From NCBI RefSeq assembly GCF_035994185.1, contig NZ_CP108538.1:2294001-2358000 (forward strand): a stretch of 64,000 nt of DNA, read 5' to 3'. The notes under the pieces are model-generated. The model searched no databases. It was not told the origin of the DNA and saw only the letters and a program-made list of their open reading frames with translations. Of this stretch, positions 1-8,240 are shown piece by piece (within the stretch, counting starts at the first letter, position 1; every line of letters begins with the position of its first letter). The position numbers were made by a program, and so were the translations under genes. The stretch comes from Streptomyces sp. NBC_01217. GTDB lineage: Bacteria; Actinomycetota; Actinomycetes; Streptomycetales; Streptomycetaceae.

Positions 1-1238
1 TTGGCGAACTTGTGGCGGGCGAAGTGGGTGTTGATCCCGGCCAGGAAGTCCTTCTCGCCGAGCCAGGCGACGAGCTGGCGCAGGGCGGACGCGCCCTTGG
101 CGTAGGAGATGCCGTCGAAGTTGAGCATCGCGGACGCGGTGTCGGGGACGGCGGCCGGGTCGGGGGCGACGGGGTGCGTGGAAGGGCGCTGGTCGGCGTC
201 GTATCCCCAGCCCTTGCGGGCGACGCCGAAGTCGACCCAGGTGTCGGTGAAGCGGGTGGCCTCGGCGAGGGTCTGGTAGCCCATGTACTCGGCGAAGGAC
301 TCGTTGAGCCAGATGTCGTCCCACCAGGCGAGGGTGACGAGGTCGCCGAACCACATGTGGGCCATCTCGTGGGCGATCACCATGCCGCGGGTCTGGCGCT
401 CGGTGTCGGTGACGGCGGAGCGGTAGATGAACTCGTCGCGGAAGGTGACGAGTCCGGGGTTCTCCATGGCGCCCGCGTTGAACTCGGGGACGAAGGCCTG
501 GTCGTAGGAGTCGAAGGGGTAGGGCTCGTCGAACTTCTCGTGGAAGCGGTCGAAGCAGGCCCGGGTGATGTCGAGGATCTCGTCGGCGTCCGTGTCGAGG
601 TACGGGGCCAGGGAGCGGCGGCAGTGGATGCCGAAGGGCAGTCCGGCGTGCTCGGTGGTCACGGAGTGCCAGGGGCCCGCGGCGACGGCGACGAGGTAGG
701 TGGAGATGAGCGGGGTGGCGGCCAGGGTCCACCGGCCGTCGCCCCGGTGCTCGGCGATGCCGTTGCCGAGGACGGTCCAGCCTTCGGGGGCGGTGACGGT
801 GAGCTCGAAGACCGACTTGAGGTCGGGCTGGTCGAACGCGGCGAAGACGCGCTGGACGTCCTCCATGAACAGCTGGGTGTAGAGGTACGTCTCGCCGTCG
901 GTCGGGTCGGTGAAGCGGTGCATGCCCTCGCCGGTGCGGGAGTAGCGCATGGCGGCGTCGACGCGCAGTTCGTGTGCGCCGGCGGTGAGGGCGGCGAGCG
1001 GGAAGCGGTTCTCGGTGAGGTCCGCGGGGTCGAGGGGCTGTCCGTCGAGGCTGATCGAGCGCAGAGCGGCCGGCTTGAGTTCGACGAACGTGTCTCCGGC
1101 CGCGGCTGCGGTGAACTGGATGACGGTGCGGGAGTCGAAGGTCTCCTCCCCTCCGGTCAGATCGAGGTCGATCGTGTACCGGTGTACGTCGAGGAACTGG
1201 GCTCGGGTCTGCGCTTCGTCGCGCGTCAGTACGGACAT
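1..1238 (-). CDS. pepN: aminopeptidase N (M1 family), 3' end outside window
   Basis: Zinc metallo-aminopeptidase that removes N-terminal residues from peptides in the cytoplasm. The first 412 codons are present, about half the usual length of roughly 850 residues; the gene runs off the left edge without a stop. The N-terminal beta-domain (MSVLTRDEAQTRAQFLDV) is followed by the substrate-recognition GAMEN motif at residues 256-260 and the zinc motif HEMAH at 290-294, with WLNESFAEY about 20 residues further on supplying the third zinc ligand. The ATG at 1238 is the only start that keeps the whole N-terminal domain. It is divergent from the MarR gene, with about 150 bp between them. Confidence 0.95.
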   Translation of the reverse strand, partial: MSVLTRDEAQTRAQFLDVHRYTIDLDLTGGEETFDSRTVIQFTAAAAGDTFVELKPAALRSISLDGQPLDPADLTENRFPLAALTAGAHELRVDAAMRYSRTGEGMHRFTDPTDGETYLYTQLFMEDVQRVFAAFDQPDLKSVFELTVTAPEGWTVLGNGIAEHRGDGRWTLAATPLISTYLVAVAAGPWHSVTTEHAGLPFGIHCRRSLAPYLDTDADEILDITRACFDRFHEKFDEPYPFDSYDQAFVPEFNAGAMENPGLVTFRDEFIYRSAVTDTERQTRGMVIAHEMAHMWFGDLVTLAWWDDIWLNESFAEYMGYQTLAEATRFTDTWVDFGVARKGWGYDADQRPSTHPVAPDPAAVPDTASAMLNFDGISYAKGASALRQLVAWLGEKDFLAGINTHFARHKFA

Positions 1239-1342
1239 GCACCCATGCTGCCGTACGGCGCGGGCGGCACGCAGTCGGGTTCTCCCAGGGCTGATCGCAG
1301 GCTTGCGGAGGGTTTTGGGGGGACGGTTCGGTGGGGCCTTTG

Positions 1343-1356
1343 AGGGCTAAGATTCT
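1343..1356 (+). promoter_or_regulatory. marR promoter element and possible operator half
   Basis: The 14-mer AGGGCTAAGATTCT contains a plausible -10 hexamer, TAAGAT (1348-1353), placed about 38 bp before the marR start. No convincing -35 is visible. A 12/14 match, AGGGCTAAAAATCT, lies at 12375-12388 in the promoter of the catabolic operon. A shared MarR site is inferred from this, not shown. Confidence 0.35.
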
Positions 1357-1391
1357 CACCCATTGTGTTGCTGCACGGAGGGGTGCCCGGA

Positions 1392-1928
1392 ATGGCGAAG
1401 AAGGCGGATTCCGCTTCCGCGACGCGGCGGGACGCGGTGGCGTCGATCGTCGAGGACTGGCGGCGGGAGCGGCCGGATCTGGATCCGGCTCCGCTGGAGG
1501 TGTTCGGCCGGCTGCACCGGGCGTTCCTGCGGTACAGCGCGGCGATCTCCCGGCCGGTGGAGCGCAAGGGCCTGTCGATGGCCGGGTTCGATGTGCTGAC
1601 GGCACTGCGCAGGGCGGGGGCGCCGTTTCGTCGCACGGCGGGCGAGCTGGCCGATTCCGGATTGATCAGTTCGGCGGGGGTCACGCTGCGGATCGACCGT
1701 CTGGAGAAGGACGGGCTGATCCTGCGCGAGCGTGATCCTCAGGACCGCCGGGTGGTGCACTCGCGGCTCACGGACGAGGGCCTGTCGACGATCGACGAGC
1801 TGTTCGCGGAGCACCTGGACAACGAGCGGCGGATGCTGGCGGGGCTGACTCCCGCGGAGTGCCGGCAGCTGGCGCGGCTGCTGGAGAAGCTGGAACGGTC
1901 GGTGCTGGCGGCGGAGGACGACGCGTAG
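1392..1928 (+). CDS. MarR-family transcriptional regulator
   Basis: Predicted DNA-binding repressor of 178 residues. The central part has the MarR winged-helix pattern: helices rich in AGFDVLTALRRAG, then GELADSGLISSAGVTLRIDRLEKDGLI as recognition helix, and the wing containing RDPQDRRVVHSRLTDEG. A GTG at 1365 extends the frame, but the ATG at 1392 has a GGAGGGG ribosome site 8-9 nt upstream and is preferred. The N-terminal 50 residues are longer than in minimal MarR proteins. It converges on the large minus-strand catabolic operon beginning at 2023 and is the obvious local regulator candidate. MarR proteins of catabolic clusters commonly sense aromatic acids or their CoA esters; the ligand here is unknown. 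Confidence 0.9.
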   Translation: MAKKADSASATRRDAVASIVEDWRRERPDLDPAPLEVFGRLHRAFLRYSAAISRPVERKGLSMAGFDVLTALRRAGAPFRRTAGELADSGLISSAGVTLRIDRLEKDGLILRERDPQDRRVVHSRLTDEGLSTIDELFAEHLDNERRMLAGLTPAECRQLARLLEKLERSVLAAEDDA

Positions 1929-1941
1929 TCGTCGCTGCTTG

Positions 1942-2002
1942 CCGGACGGGCGGAAGACCGGGCGGAGGAAGACCGGACGGGCGGAAGACCGGGCCCGTCC
2001 GG
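1942..2002. terminator. terminator hairpin with duplicated 22-bp unit
   Basis: Between the converging marR and Rieske oxygenase genes. An exact 22-bp direct repeat occurs at 1942-1963 and 1973-1994, starting CCGGACGGGCGGAAGACC in both copies. The second copy forms a stem with the next bases: CCGGACGGGC (1973-1982) pairs with GCCCGTCCGG (1993-2002). It is probably a bidirectional terminator whose 5' arm was duplicated. There is no U-run. Confidence 0.55.
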
Positions 2003-2022
2003 CCGTTGAGGACGTCGCGGGT

Positions 2023-3090
2023 TCAGCCCGTCGCGTCGGCCTGTGCTTCCGCCTCCGTGCGGTACATGCGGCGTACGCGGACCACGCCCAGGTCGTGCTG
2101 GTACAGGTTCTCCGCCTGGTCGGCGTCGGTGCGCAGTTCCTCCAGCATGACGCGGTCCTGTTCGAGCACCTCCCAGTGCCGGTCCTCCAGCACGGTCCGG
2201 TACAGGAAGCGCCAGGTGTCGCGCTGCCAGTCCGTCACCCGCCGGTAGCGCCAGAAGAAGACGGCGCAGCGCTCCTCGTCGATGGGGGTGGCCATGCCCA
2301 CGATGCCGAACGGGCCGCCGGGGCCCGCGGTGGGCGGGTACGGGATGGTGAGGTCGACCCAGTCGACGCCGGTGCGGCAGAGCTCGACCCAGTCGAAGTT
2401 GACGCCGCTCTGGTCGGTCTTCTCGAAGAAGAAGCCTCGCTCGGTCTCCCGGATGCGGAAGCGGGCGGTGGTCTGCCCCTCGGACATGCTGTGCGAGTCG
2501 CGGTGCAGGAACGAGCCGTGCATCGGGTCGAGCAGGTTCTCCACGGCGTAGCGCCAGTTGACGTTCCACTCGGCGTAGCAGAGGAAGGTGGCGACGTCGG
2601 GGTCGGTGAGCTGTTCGGGCAGGACGAGGGGGGCCGGTTCGGGGTGTTCGTCGTCGCCGAAGTAGGCGAGGACCGCACCGCCGGTCTCGATGACGTGGGG
2701 GGCGGCGACGAGCTGTTTGCCTTCGAGGTTGCAGCCGGGGAGTCCGGGGACGGCGGCGACCGTTCCGGTGCCGTCGACCTGGACGCCGTGGTACCAGCAG
2801 GCGATGCGGTCGCCCAGGTGCTTGCCGAGCGAGAGGCGGGCGCCGCGGTGCGGGCAGCGGTCCTCCAGCATGTGCAGGGTGCCGTCGGCGCGGCGGAAGA
2901 GCAGCCACTCCTCGCCGAGGAGGGTGAGCCGTTTCATGCCGCCCGCGGGGACGGCCTCGGCGGGGCAGACGGCGTACCACTGGTTGCGGATGCCGGTGGC
3001 GAAGAGCCGGTCGGCGGTGCGGTTGCCGGGGCGGGCGACTTCGGAGGGGCGGGCCGTTTCGCCCGTGTGTACGGCGGTGTCGGTGGTCAT
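2023..3090 (-). CDS. Rieske non-heme iron oxygenase, large subunit
   Basis: Terminal oxygenase of a two-component ring-hydroxylating or O-demethylating system, 355 residues. The Rieske 2Fe-2S cluster ligands are C79, H81, C98 and H101 (CPHR...CWYH). The mononuclear iron site follows the family pattern with N185, D188, H191 and H196 in NLLDPMHGSFLH. No small (beta) subunit gene is present, which fits the alpha-only vanillate demethylase or phthalate oxygenase-like class. It is the last gene of the operon and follows the small HTH gene by 7 bp. The partner reductase is two genes upstream (3343-4305). The reaction is inferred from the fold; the substrate is unknown. Confidence 0.92.
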   Translation of the reverse strand: MTTDTAVHTGETARPSEVARPGNRTADRLFATGIRNQWYAVCPAEAVPAGGMKRLTLLGEEWLLFRRADGTLHMLEDRCPHRGARLSLGKHLGDRIACWYHGVQVDGTGTVAAVPGLPGCNLEGKQLVAAPHVIETGGAVLAYFGDDEHPEPAPLVLPEQLTDPDVATFLCYAEWNVNWRYAVENLLDPMHGSFLHRDSHSMSEGQTTARFRIRETERGFFFEKTDQSGVNFDWVELCRTGVDWVDLTIPYPPTAGPGGPFGIVGMATPIDEERCAVFFWRYRRVTDWQRDTWRFLYRTVLEDRHWEVLEQDRVMLEELRTDADQAENLYQHDLGVVRVRRMYRTEAEAQADATG

Positions 3091-3097
3091 GGTCGTC

Positions 3098-3319
3098 TCA
3101 CGCTCCCAGTCGTCGCATCTCGCTGCGGAAGGTGTCCTCGGTCCACCGGCTGCCGTCGGGGGCGGGCAGGTCGCGGGCGTTGAGTCCGGCGACGAGGCCG
3201 GGCAGGTCGTGGGTGCCGGTGCCGAAGACCTCCTCGATCACCGCGGCGAGCTTCTTCTCGTACGGGGTCGGCTCGGCGCTGCGTGCCTGGTGGGGGTTGA
3301 GGTACTGCGGGGTTGTCAT
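3098..3319 (-). CDS. small recombinase-like helix-turn-helix protein
   Basis: A 73-residue protein between the reductase and the Rieske oxygenase. The C-terminal half (LVAGLNARDLPAPDGSRWTE then FRSEMRRLG) resembles the small helical domain found after the catalytic domain of large serine recombinases, whose pattern is LNARGIPTPxGGxWTxSTVRRIL. There is no catalytic recombinase domain, so this is not a recombinase. The ATG at 3319 follows an AGGG ribosome site. Such mini-HTH proteins have been annotated beside Rieske systems elsewhere, from memory. Its job could be regulation or a role in the oxygenase complex; neither is visible in the sequence. Confidence 0.7.
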   Translation of the reverse strand: MTTPQYLNPHQARSAEPTPYEKKLAAVIEEVFGTGTHDLPGLVAGLNARDLPAPDGSRWTEDTFRSEMRRLGA

Positions 3320-3342
3320 GTCGGCTCCCTTCGGAGGGCGGT

Positions 3343-4305
3343 TCACAGATCGAGGACGAGTCGCGGGGTGTGGGAGCGGGAGACGCAGAGCATCATCGAG
3401 GCGCCCGCCGCCTTCTCGCCCTCGGAGAGCAGGAAGTCCCGGTGGTCGGGGGTGCCTTCGAGGACCTTGGTCTCGCAGGTGCCGCAGATCCCGTCGCGGC
3501 AGGAGGAGGGCACAGTGATCCCGGCGCCCTCCAGTGCGTCGAGTACGGAGCTTTCGGGGCCGACCTCGACGGTGCGCCCGGCGCGGGAGCAGAGGACGTC
3601 GAACGCGGTGTCCTCGCCGTCGCGCTGCGGCGTCGCGGGGGCTGCGAAGCGTTCCGTACGGGCGGCCGGGCAGCGTTCCTCGACGGCGGCGAGCAGGGGT
3701 TCGGGGCCGCAGCAGTACACCTGGGTGCCGGCGGGCAGCTCGCCGAGGAGGACGTCGAGGTCGATGTGTCCGCACTCGTCCTGGGGTACGAATTCGACCG
3801 ATCCGCCGGGGAGTTCGGCCAGTGCGGTGAGTTCCGTACCGAAGGCCATCGAGGTACGGCTGCGGCCGCCGTGGACGAGCCGCCAGGGGGTGCGGGTGCG
3901 GGATGCCTCGCGGGCCATGGCGAGGAGCGGGGTGATGCCGATGCCGCCCGCGATGAAGAGGTAGGCCTCGGCGTCGCGGCCGGCGTCCAGCTCGAAGTGG
4001 TTGCGGGGGCCCTGCACATGGAGGAGCCGGCCGGGCCGCAGCTGGGTGTGGATGTGGGCGGAGCCGCCGCGGGACGCGGGTTCTCTGAGGACGCCGATGC
4101 GCCAGCGGGTGGTGTCGGCCGGGTCGGAGCACAGGGAGTACTGCCGGATGTGCCCGCCGACGTGAACGTCGATGTGGGCGCCGGGCTGCCAGGCGGGCAG
4201 CGGGACTCCGTCCGGGTGGGTGAGTTCGACGCCGAGTACACCGTCGGCCTCCCAGGTCATGCGGTGGACGAGCAGGTCGAGGCGGGTTTCCTGGGCGCTG
4301 GTCAT
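3343..4305 (-). CDS. phthalate-dioxygenase-reductase-type oxidoreductase
   Basis: Electron-transfer partner of the Rieske oxygenase, 320 residues, moving electrons from NAD(P)H through flavin to a 2Fe-2S cluster. The order is flavin-binding barrel (RQYSLCSDP around residue 56), nucleotide-binding domain (FIAGGIGITPLLAMA), then a C-terminal plant-type ferredoxin domain with C269, C274, C277 and C307. This order is that of phthalate dioxygenase reductase and VanB. Its start overlaps the stop of the ThDP gene by 4 nt (ATGA), so translation is probably coupled. Confidence 0.92.
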   Translation of the reverse strand: MTSAQETRLDLLVHRMTWEADGVLGVELTHPDGVPLPAWQPGAHIDVHVGGHIRQYSLCSDPADTTRWRIGVLREPASRGGSAHIHTQLRPGRLLHVQGPRNHFELDAGRDAEAYLFIAGGIGITPLLAMAREASRTRTPWRLVHGGRSRTSMAFGTELTALAELPGGSVEFVPQDECGHIDLDVLLGELPAGTQVYCCGPEPLLAAVEERCPAARTERFAAPATPQRDGEDTAFDVLCSRAGRTVEVGPESSVLDALEGAGITVPSSCRDGICGTCETKVLEGTPDHRDFLLSEGEKAAGASMMLCVSRSHTPRLVLDL

Positions 4306-5999
4306 CGCGGGGTGCCTCCCTGTCCGGTGGCTGTGTCGGTCGGGGTCGCGGCGGCGATCGCGGTCGCGGTCGCGGGGAGCTTGACGGGCGGGGTGAACGG
4401 GGTGTTCATCGGGCCGAGTGCGGCAAGGTCGATCTCGACGAGGACAGGCCCCTCACAGGCGGTGGCCTCCTTGATGACGGGGCCCGCGTCGGCTTCAGCG
4501 GCGATCCGGGCGTACGGGAGGCCGACGGCGGCGGCGAGCCGCTCGAAGTCGGGGGTGGTGAGGTCGACGCCGGAGCGGCGCGGGAAGTGGTTGTCCTGCA
4601 TGTTGCGCAGGACGCCGTAGCCGCCGTCGTTGAAGACGAGCAGGGTGAGATCGGGCTTCTCCTGGGCGAGGGTGAGGAGTTCGCCGAGGTGGACGGCGAG
4701 GCCGCCGTCGCCCGCGATGACGACGGTGGGCACGTCCGGGCGGCCGAGGGCGGCGCCGATGCCCATGGCGAGACCCTGTCCGATGCCGCCGCCGCGCGGG
4801 AAGACGTTGGTGGCCGGGTCGGTGATCTCCAGGAGCCGGTTTCCCCAGGTGGAGGAGGGGATGGTGACGTCGCGGGCGATCACGGACCCGGGCGGGCAGG
4901 CCGCGCGGACGGCGTCGTTGATGGCGGCCTGCGGCCCGATGGCGTGGCGCTGTGCGCTGCGGGCGTCGGCGCGGGCCTTGCGTACGCGGGCCGGCCAGCT
5001 CGTCTCCGTAACCCCGCTCGTGACGCGTCGAAGGAGTGCGGCAAGGACGGCCGCCGCGTCGCCGTGCAGGGCGCAGGTGGCCGGGTGGACGCGGCCGGTC
5101 GCGGCCGGGTCCAGGTCCAACTGGATGTGGGTGGACGGGAGTTCGAGGGTGTAGTCGGCGGTCTCGTTGGAGCGGAAATGGGTGCCGATGGAGAACAGCA
5201 CATCAGCTTCGGCGAGCAGCGCGCGGCCTGCGGGGGCGGTGGCGTAGTTGCCGAGTACCCGCTCGTCGGACTCGGGGACGCAGCCGCGTCCGGAGTTGGA
5301 GGTGACGAGTCCGGCGTTCAGCGCGTCGAGCAGCGCGGCCAGTTCGGGGCGGGCTCTGTTGGCTCCGCCGCCCGCCCAGATGAGGGGGCGGCGCGCGGCG
5401 GACAGCAGGGCGGCGGCCTGATCGAGGAGCGCCGCGTCGGGCAGCGCGGGCACGGGGGCGGTCGGCACGGGTGTGCCGGTGGGCCGCTGGGGGGCGAACT
5501 GCAGGTCGATGGGCCATTCGACGCTGACCGGGCCGTACGGGGCGGTCAGTGCGCGGGCGGCGGCGTCGCGCAGGATGTCGCCCGCGCCCGCCGCGTCGGT
5601 GACGGTGACCGCGTGGGTGGAGACCGCGCGGAGCATGCCGAGCTGGTCCTTGGTCTCGTGGATGAAGCCGCGTCCCGAGCCGAGGTACTCGCTGTCGATC
5701 TGTCCGGTGATGTGCAGGACGGAGGTGCCGGCGCTGAGGGACTCGATGAGGGAGCCTGCCGCGTTGCCCGCTCCCGTGCCGGTGCTGGTCAGGGCGCAGC
5801 CGAGGCCACCGGTGGCGCGGGCGTAGCCGTCGGCCGCGTTGACGGCGGCGGCTTCGTGGCGGACGGGGACGAAGCGCAGATCGCGGTCGACGGCTTCGAC
5901 GAGCGGCAGGTTGTGCACGCTGACGATGCCGAACACCGTGTCGACGCCGAGTCCGCGCAGCGTCTCGACGAGCAGGTCACCGCCGTTGGGTTGGGTCAT
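4302..5999 (-). CDS. thiamine-diphosphate-dependent enzyme (acetolactate synthase-like)
   Basis: A 565-residue member of the family of acetolactate synthase, benzoylformate decarboxylase and oxalyl-CoA decarboxylase. The N-terminal PYR domain carries the cofactor-activating glutamate E49 (VRHEAAAVNAADGYARATG). The middle domain is followed by a C-terminal PP domain with the Mg/ThDP motif GDGGLAVHLGEL...FNDGGYG. A biosynthetic IlvB is unlikely: there is no regulatory subunit gene next door and the neighbours are catabolic. In this operon it would act on a 2-oxo acid or carry out a carboligation or C-C cleavage. The substrate cannot be read from the sequence. Confidence 0.88.
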   Translation of the reverse strand: MTQPNGGDLLVETLRGLGVDTVFGIVSVHNLPLVEAVDRDLRFVPVRHEAAAVNAADGYARATGGLGCALTSTGTGAGNAAGSLIESLSAGTSVLHITGQIDSEYLGSGRGFIHETKDQLGMLRAVSTHAVTVTDAAGAGDILRDAAARALTAPYGPVSVEWPIDLQFAPQRPTGTPVPTAPVPALPDAALLDQAAALLSAARRPLIWAGGGANRARPELAALLDALNAGLVTSNSGRGCVPESDERVLGNYATAPAGRALLAEADVLFSIGTHFRSNETADYTLELPSTHIQLDLDPAATGRVHPATCALHGDAAAVLAALLRRVTSGVTETSWPARVRKARADARSAQRHAIGPQAAINDAVRAACPPGSVIARDVTIPSSTWGNRLLEITDPATNVFPRGGGIGQGLAMGIGAALGRPDVPTVVIAGDGGLAVHLGELLTLAQEKPDLTLLVFNDGGYGVLRNMQDNHFPRRSGVDLTTPDFERLAAAVGLPYARIAAEADAGPVIKEATACEGPVLVEIDLAALGPMNTPFTPPVKLPATATAIAAATPTDTATGQGGTPR

Positions 6000-6027
6000 G
6001 TCGTTGCGCTCCTGAGGTGTTCGGTGG

Positions 6028-6813
6028 TCAGGCGATGCCGCGGTTGACGCCGCCGCAGACGTCGACGGTGGTGCCGGTGATGTACGAGGCCCTGGGCGAG
6101 AGCAACGCCGTTACGGCGTAGGCGACTTCGTCGGCGTTGCCGAGGCGGCCCAGGGCGATGCCCCGGTCGGCGGCGAGTCCGGCCTGCCAGGCGGCGTAGC
6201 CGAGGGGGCTGCCGGAGGCCGCGTACCGGCGTTCCCACTGCCCGGTGTCGACGAGGCCGAGGCAGACGGAGTTGACGCGGATGCCGTCGGGGGCGAGTTC
6301 CCTGGACAGGGAGGTGGAGAGGTTGAGGATGCCGGCGCGGGCCGCGCTGGTGGTCATCAGCCGGGTCTCGGGCTGCTTGGCGAGGACCGCGTTGATGTTG
6401 ACGACGGACGCGTTGCCGGATTTCCGCAGGTGGGGCAGGGCGGCGTGGAGAGGGTGGAGAACGCCGAAGAACTTGAGTTCCAGTTCGTCGCGCCAGTCGT
6501 CGGCGGTGGTCTCGGCGAAAGGTTTCATCCGGGAGGCACCGGCGTTGTTGACGAGCCCGTCGAGGCCGCCGAGGTGGTCGGCGGCTGCTTCGGTGAAGGC
6601 CTGTACGGAGGCTTCGTCGCGTACGTCGCAGGGCGCGTGGTACAGCCTGTCCGGTCCGGCGAGTCCGTCGAGGGCCGCGGTGAGTGCGTCGGCGCGGCGG
6701 CCGCAGGTGGCGACGCGGGTGCCTTCGGCGAGCAGCATGCGGACCGTGGCGAGGCCGACGCCGGAGCTGCCGCCGGTGACGAGGATGCGGCGGTCGGCGA
6801 GGCGCAGGTCCAT
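6028..6813 (-). CDS. atypical short-chain dehydrogenase without the Tyr-Lys pair
   Basis: Rossmann-fold SDR of 261 residues. The nucleotide motif TGGSSGVG lies at residues 13-20 and NNAG is present. Where normal SDRs carry YxxxK this protein reads TSAARAG, so the catalytic Tyr and Lys are replaced by Thr and Arg, and the usual catalytic Ser region reads INAV. It may use other residues, bind the nucleotide without classical chemistry, or belong to a divergent SDR subgroup. The frame extends to 6945, but the ATG at 6813 has an AGGAG site 6 nt upstream and starts at the usual SDR N-terminus. Confidence 0.82.
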   Translation of the reverse strand: MDLRLADRRILVTGGSSGVGLATVRMLLAEGTRVATCGRRADALTAALDGLAGPDRLYHAPCDVRDEASVQAFTEAAADHLGGLDGLVNNAGASRMKPFAETTADDWRDELELKFFGVLHPLHAALPHLRKSGNASVVNINAVLAKQPETRLMTTSAARAGILNLSTSLSRELAPDGIRVNSVCLGLVDTGQWERRYAASGSPLGYAAWQAGLAADRGIALGRLGNADEVAYAVTALLSPRASYITGTTVDVCGGVNRGIA

Positions 6814-6880
6814 GTGGTGCTCCTGGTGTTCCGGGTACGTCGGATCGAGGACGGGCTGCCCGAGGGCGGGCCCGATCCGC

Positions 6881-7675
6881 TCAGTGCATCGTGAAGCCGC
6901 CGTTGACGGCGAAGGTCTGGCCGGTGATGTAGCCGGACTCGTCACCGACGAGGAAGGCGATAAGGCCGACCACGTCCGCCGGTTGCTGGGGCCGGGAGAT
7001 CGCCCGGTTCAGCCGGTACAGCTCGTGCCGTTCGGCGGGGATGTCCACGGCGGACTCCCCCTCGGTCAGCCCGGGGGCGACCGCGTTGACGGTGATGCCG
7101 AGATCGCCGGTCTCGCGCGCCATGGCCCGGGTCAGGGAGATCACGGCGCCCTTGGAGGCGATGTAGTGGGCGAGACGGGGCGAGCCGTACAGGGCCGCGT
7201 CCGAGGCGAGGTTGACGATCCGGCCGCCGCCGCCTGCCACCATGAGCGGCAGAAGGGCTCGGGCGACAAGCCACGGGCCGCGGGCGTTGACCTTCATGAT
7301 GCGGTCCCATGCCTCGATGCCGATCTCGTGGAACGGTCTGCCGCCGACCGCGTTGGCCAGACCGGCGTTGTTGACCAGGCCGTGGAGCCTGGTGCCGTCG
7401 CCCGCGAGGGTGGCGGCGAGGGCGTCGACGGAGTCCGGGTCGGTGACGTCGAGCGGGTGGAAATCCGCGGTGACGCCCTCGGCACGGAGCTGGTCGGCGG
7501 CCTGTTCGCCGGTCCGTTCGTCGAGTTCGGCGATGACGACCCGGTGGCCGTCGGCGCCGATCCGGCGGGCCGCGGCCAGTCCCAGGCCGCGGCCGGCGCC
7601 GGTGACGACGACCGTACGAGTGGCCGGCTCCGCCCGGGAGGAGTCCGGCGTACGGGAGGTGTCGTCGGTGGCCAT
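6881..7675 (-). CDS. short-chain dehydrogenase/reductase
   Basis: Classical NAD(P)-dependent SDR of 264 residues with TGAGRGLG near residue 25, NNAG, the catalytic Ser in LASDAA, and YIASK as the active-site Tyr/Lys. The C-terminus (SGYITGQTFAVNGGFTMH) is complete. It probably oxidises a cis-dihydrodiol or secondary alcohol, or reduces a ketone, in the surrounding pathway. Its ATG overlaps the upstream cupin stop by one base (TGATG), so it is translated from the same message. Confidence 0.9.
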   Translation of the reverse strand: MATDDTSRTPDSSRAEPATRTVVVTGAGRGLGLAAARRIGADGHRVVIAELDERTGEQAADQLRAEGVTADFHPLDVTDPDSVDALAATLAGDGTRLHGLVNNAGLANAVGGRPFHEIGIEAWDRIMKVNARGPWLVARALLPLMVAGGGGRIVNLASDAALYGSPRLAHYIASKGAVISLTRAMARETGDLGITVNAVAPGLTEGESAVDIPAERHELYRLNRAISRPQQPADVVGLIAFLVGDESGYITGQTFAVNGGFTMH

Positions 7676-8196
7676 CAGTCGCGGGTGATGCCGTGCATCG
7701 GGGAGTGCTCGGGGTAGGTCGGGACCTGCGGCTTCCGGGTGCCGATGATCACGCAGAACAGGGCGTCGGTGTCGCCCTCGTTCTTCAGCGAGCGGGCCAC
7801 TCCGGCAGGCACGACGATCATGTCGCGGTAGCCGAGGGTGCGGTACTCGGCCTCGTCGGCGCCGCGGTGGATGCCGACCCTGACCTGGCCCTCCAGGACG
7901 AAGAAGGCTTCCTCGACGTCGTGGTGGGTGTGCTCGGGGCCCTCGGCGCCGGGCGGGAGCAGCATGTTGGAGAAGGTGAAGCCGCCGGACGGGATGATCC
8001 GGTTGTCGTTCTCGTGATTGCCGGTGGCGCCGGAGCCGACATAGCGGATCTGGGCGCGCCTGTACTGGTCGCCGGCCTTCGCCTGGAAGGAGAGGGTGTT
8101 CCAGTCGGGCTCGCGGGAGTCCTTGGTGGCGATCAGCGAGTCGGTGTACTTCGCGAGGTCGCCGTCGGTCTCGTAGGGGGTGTTGTCGATGGGCAC
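7675..8196 (-). CDS. cupin-domain protein
   Basis: Single-domain cupin of 173 residues. Motif 1 is PEHTHHDVEEAFFVLEG, giving candidate metal ligands H89, H91 and E95; motif 2 follows with RDMIVVPAGVARSLKN. A GTG start at 8196 is chosen because GAGGAG lies a few bases upstream; a longer frame to 8421 has no such signal. It could be a metal-dependent dioxygenase, isomerase or decarboxylase, or a non-catalytic binding protein. Its place between a hydrolase and dehydrogenases suggests a metabolic step in the same pathway. Confidence 0.85.
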   Translation of the reverse strand: MPIDNTPYETDGDLAKYTDSLIATKDSREPDWNTLSFQAKAGDQYRRAQIRYVGSGATGNHENDNRIIPSGGFTFSNMLLPPGAEGPEHTHHDVEEAFFVLEGQVRVGIHRGADEAEYRTLGYRDMIVVPAGVARSLKNEGDTDALFCVIIGTRKPQVPTYPEHSPMHGITRD

Positions 8197-8240
8197 GGGT
8201 TGCTCCTCGGTTCGTCGGTGCGGGTGGGGGCGGGCCGTCG

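Noticed and set aside
1942..1994. Direct repeat considered as the start of a CRISPR array
   Set aside because: Only two copies with a 9-bp gap, no further units and no cas genes; it is better explained by a terminator with a duplicated arm.
4302..5999. Annotation as biosynthetic acetolactate synthase (ilvB)
   Set aside because: No ilvN or ilvC next to it, and the neighbours and coupled translation point to a catabolic role.
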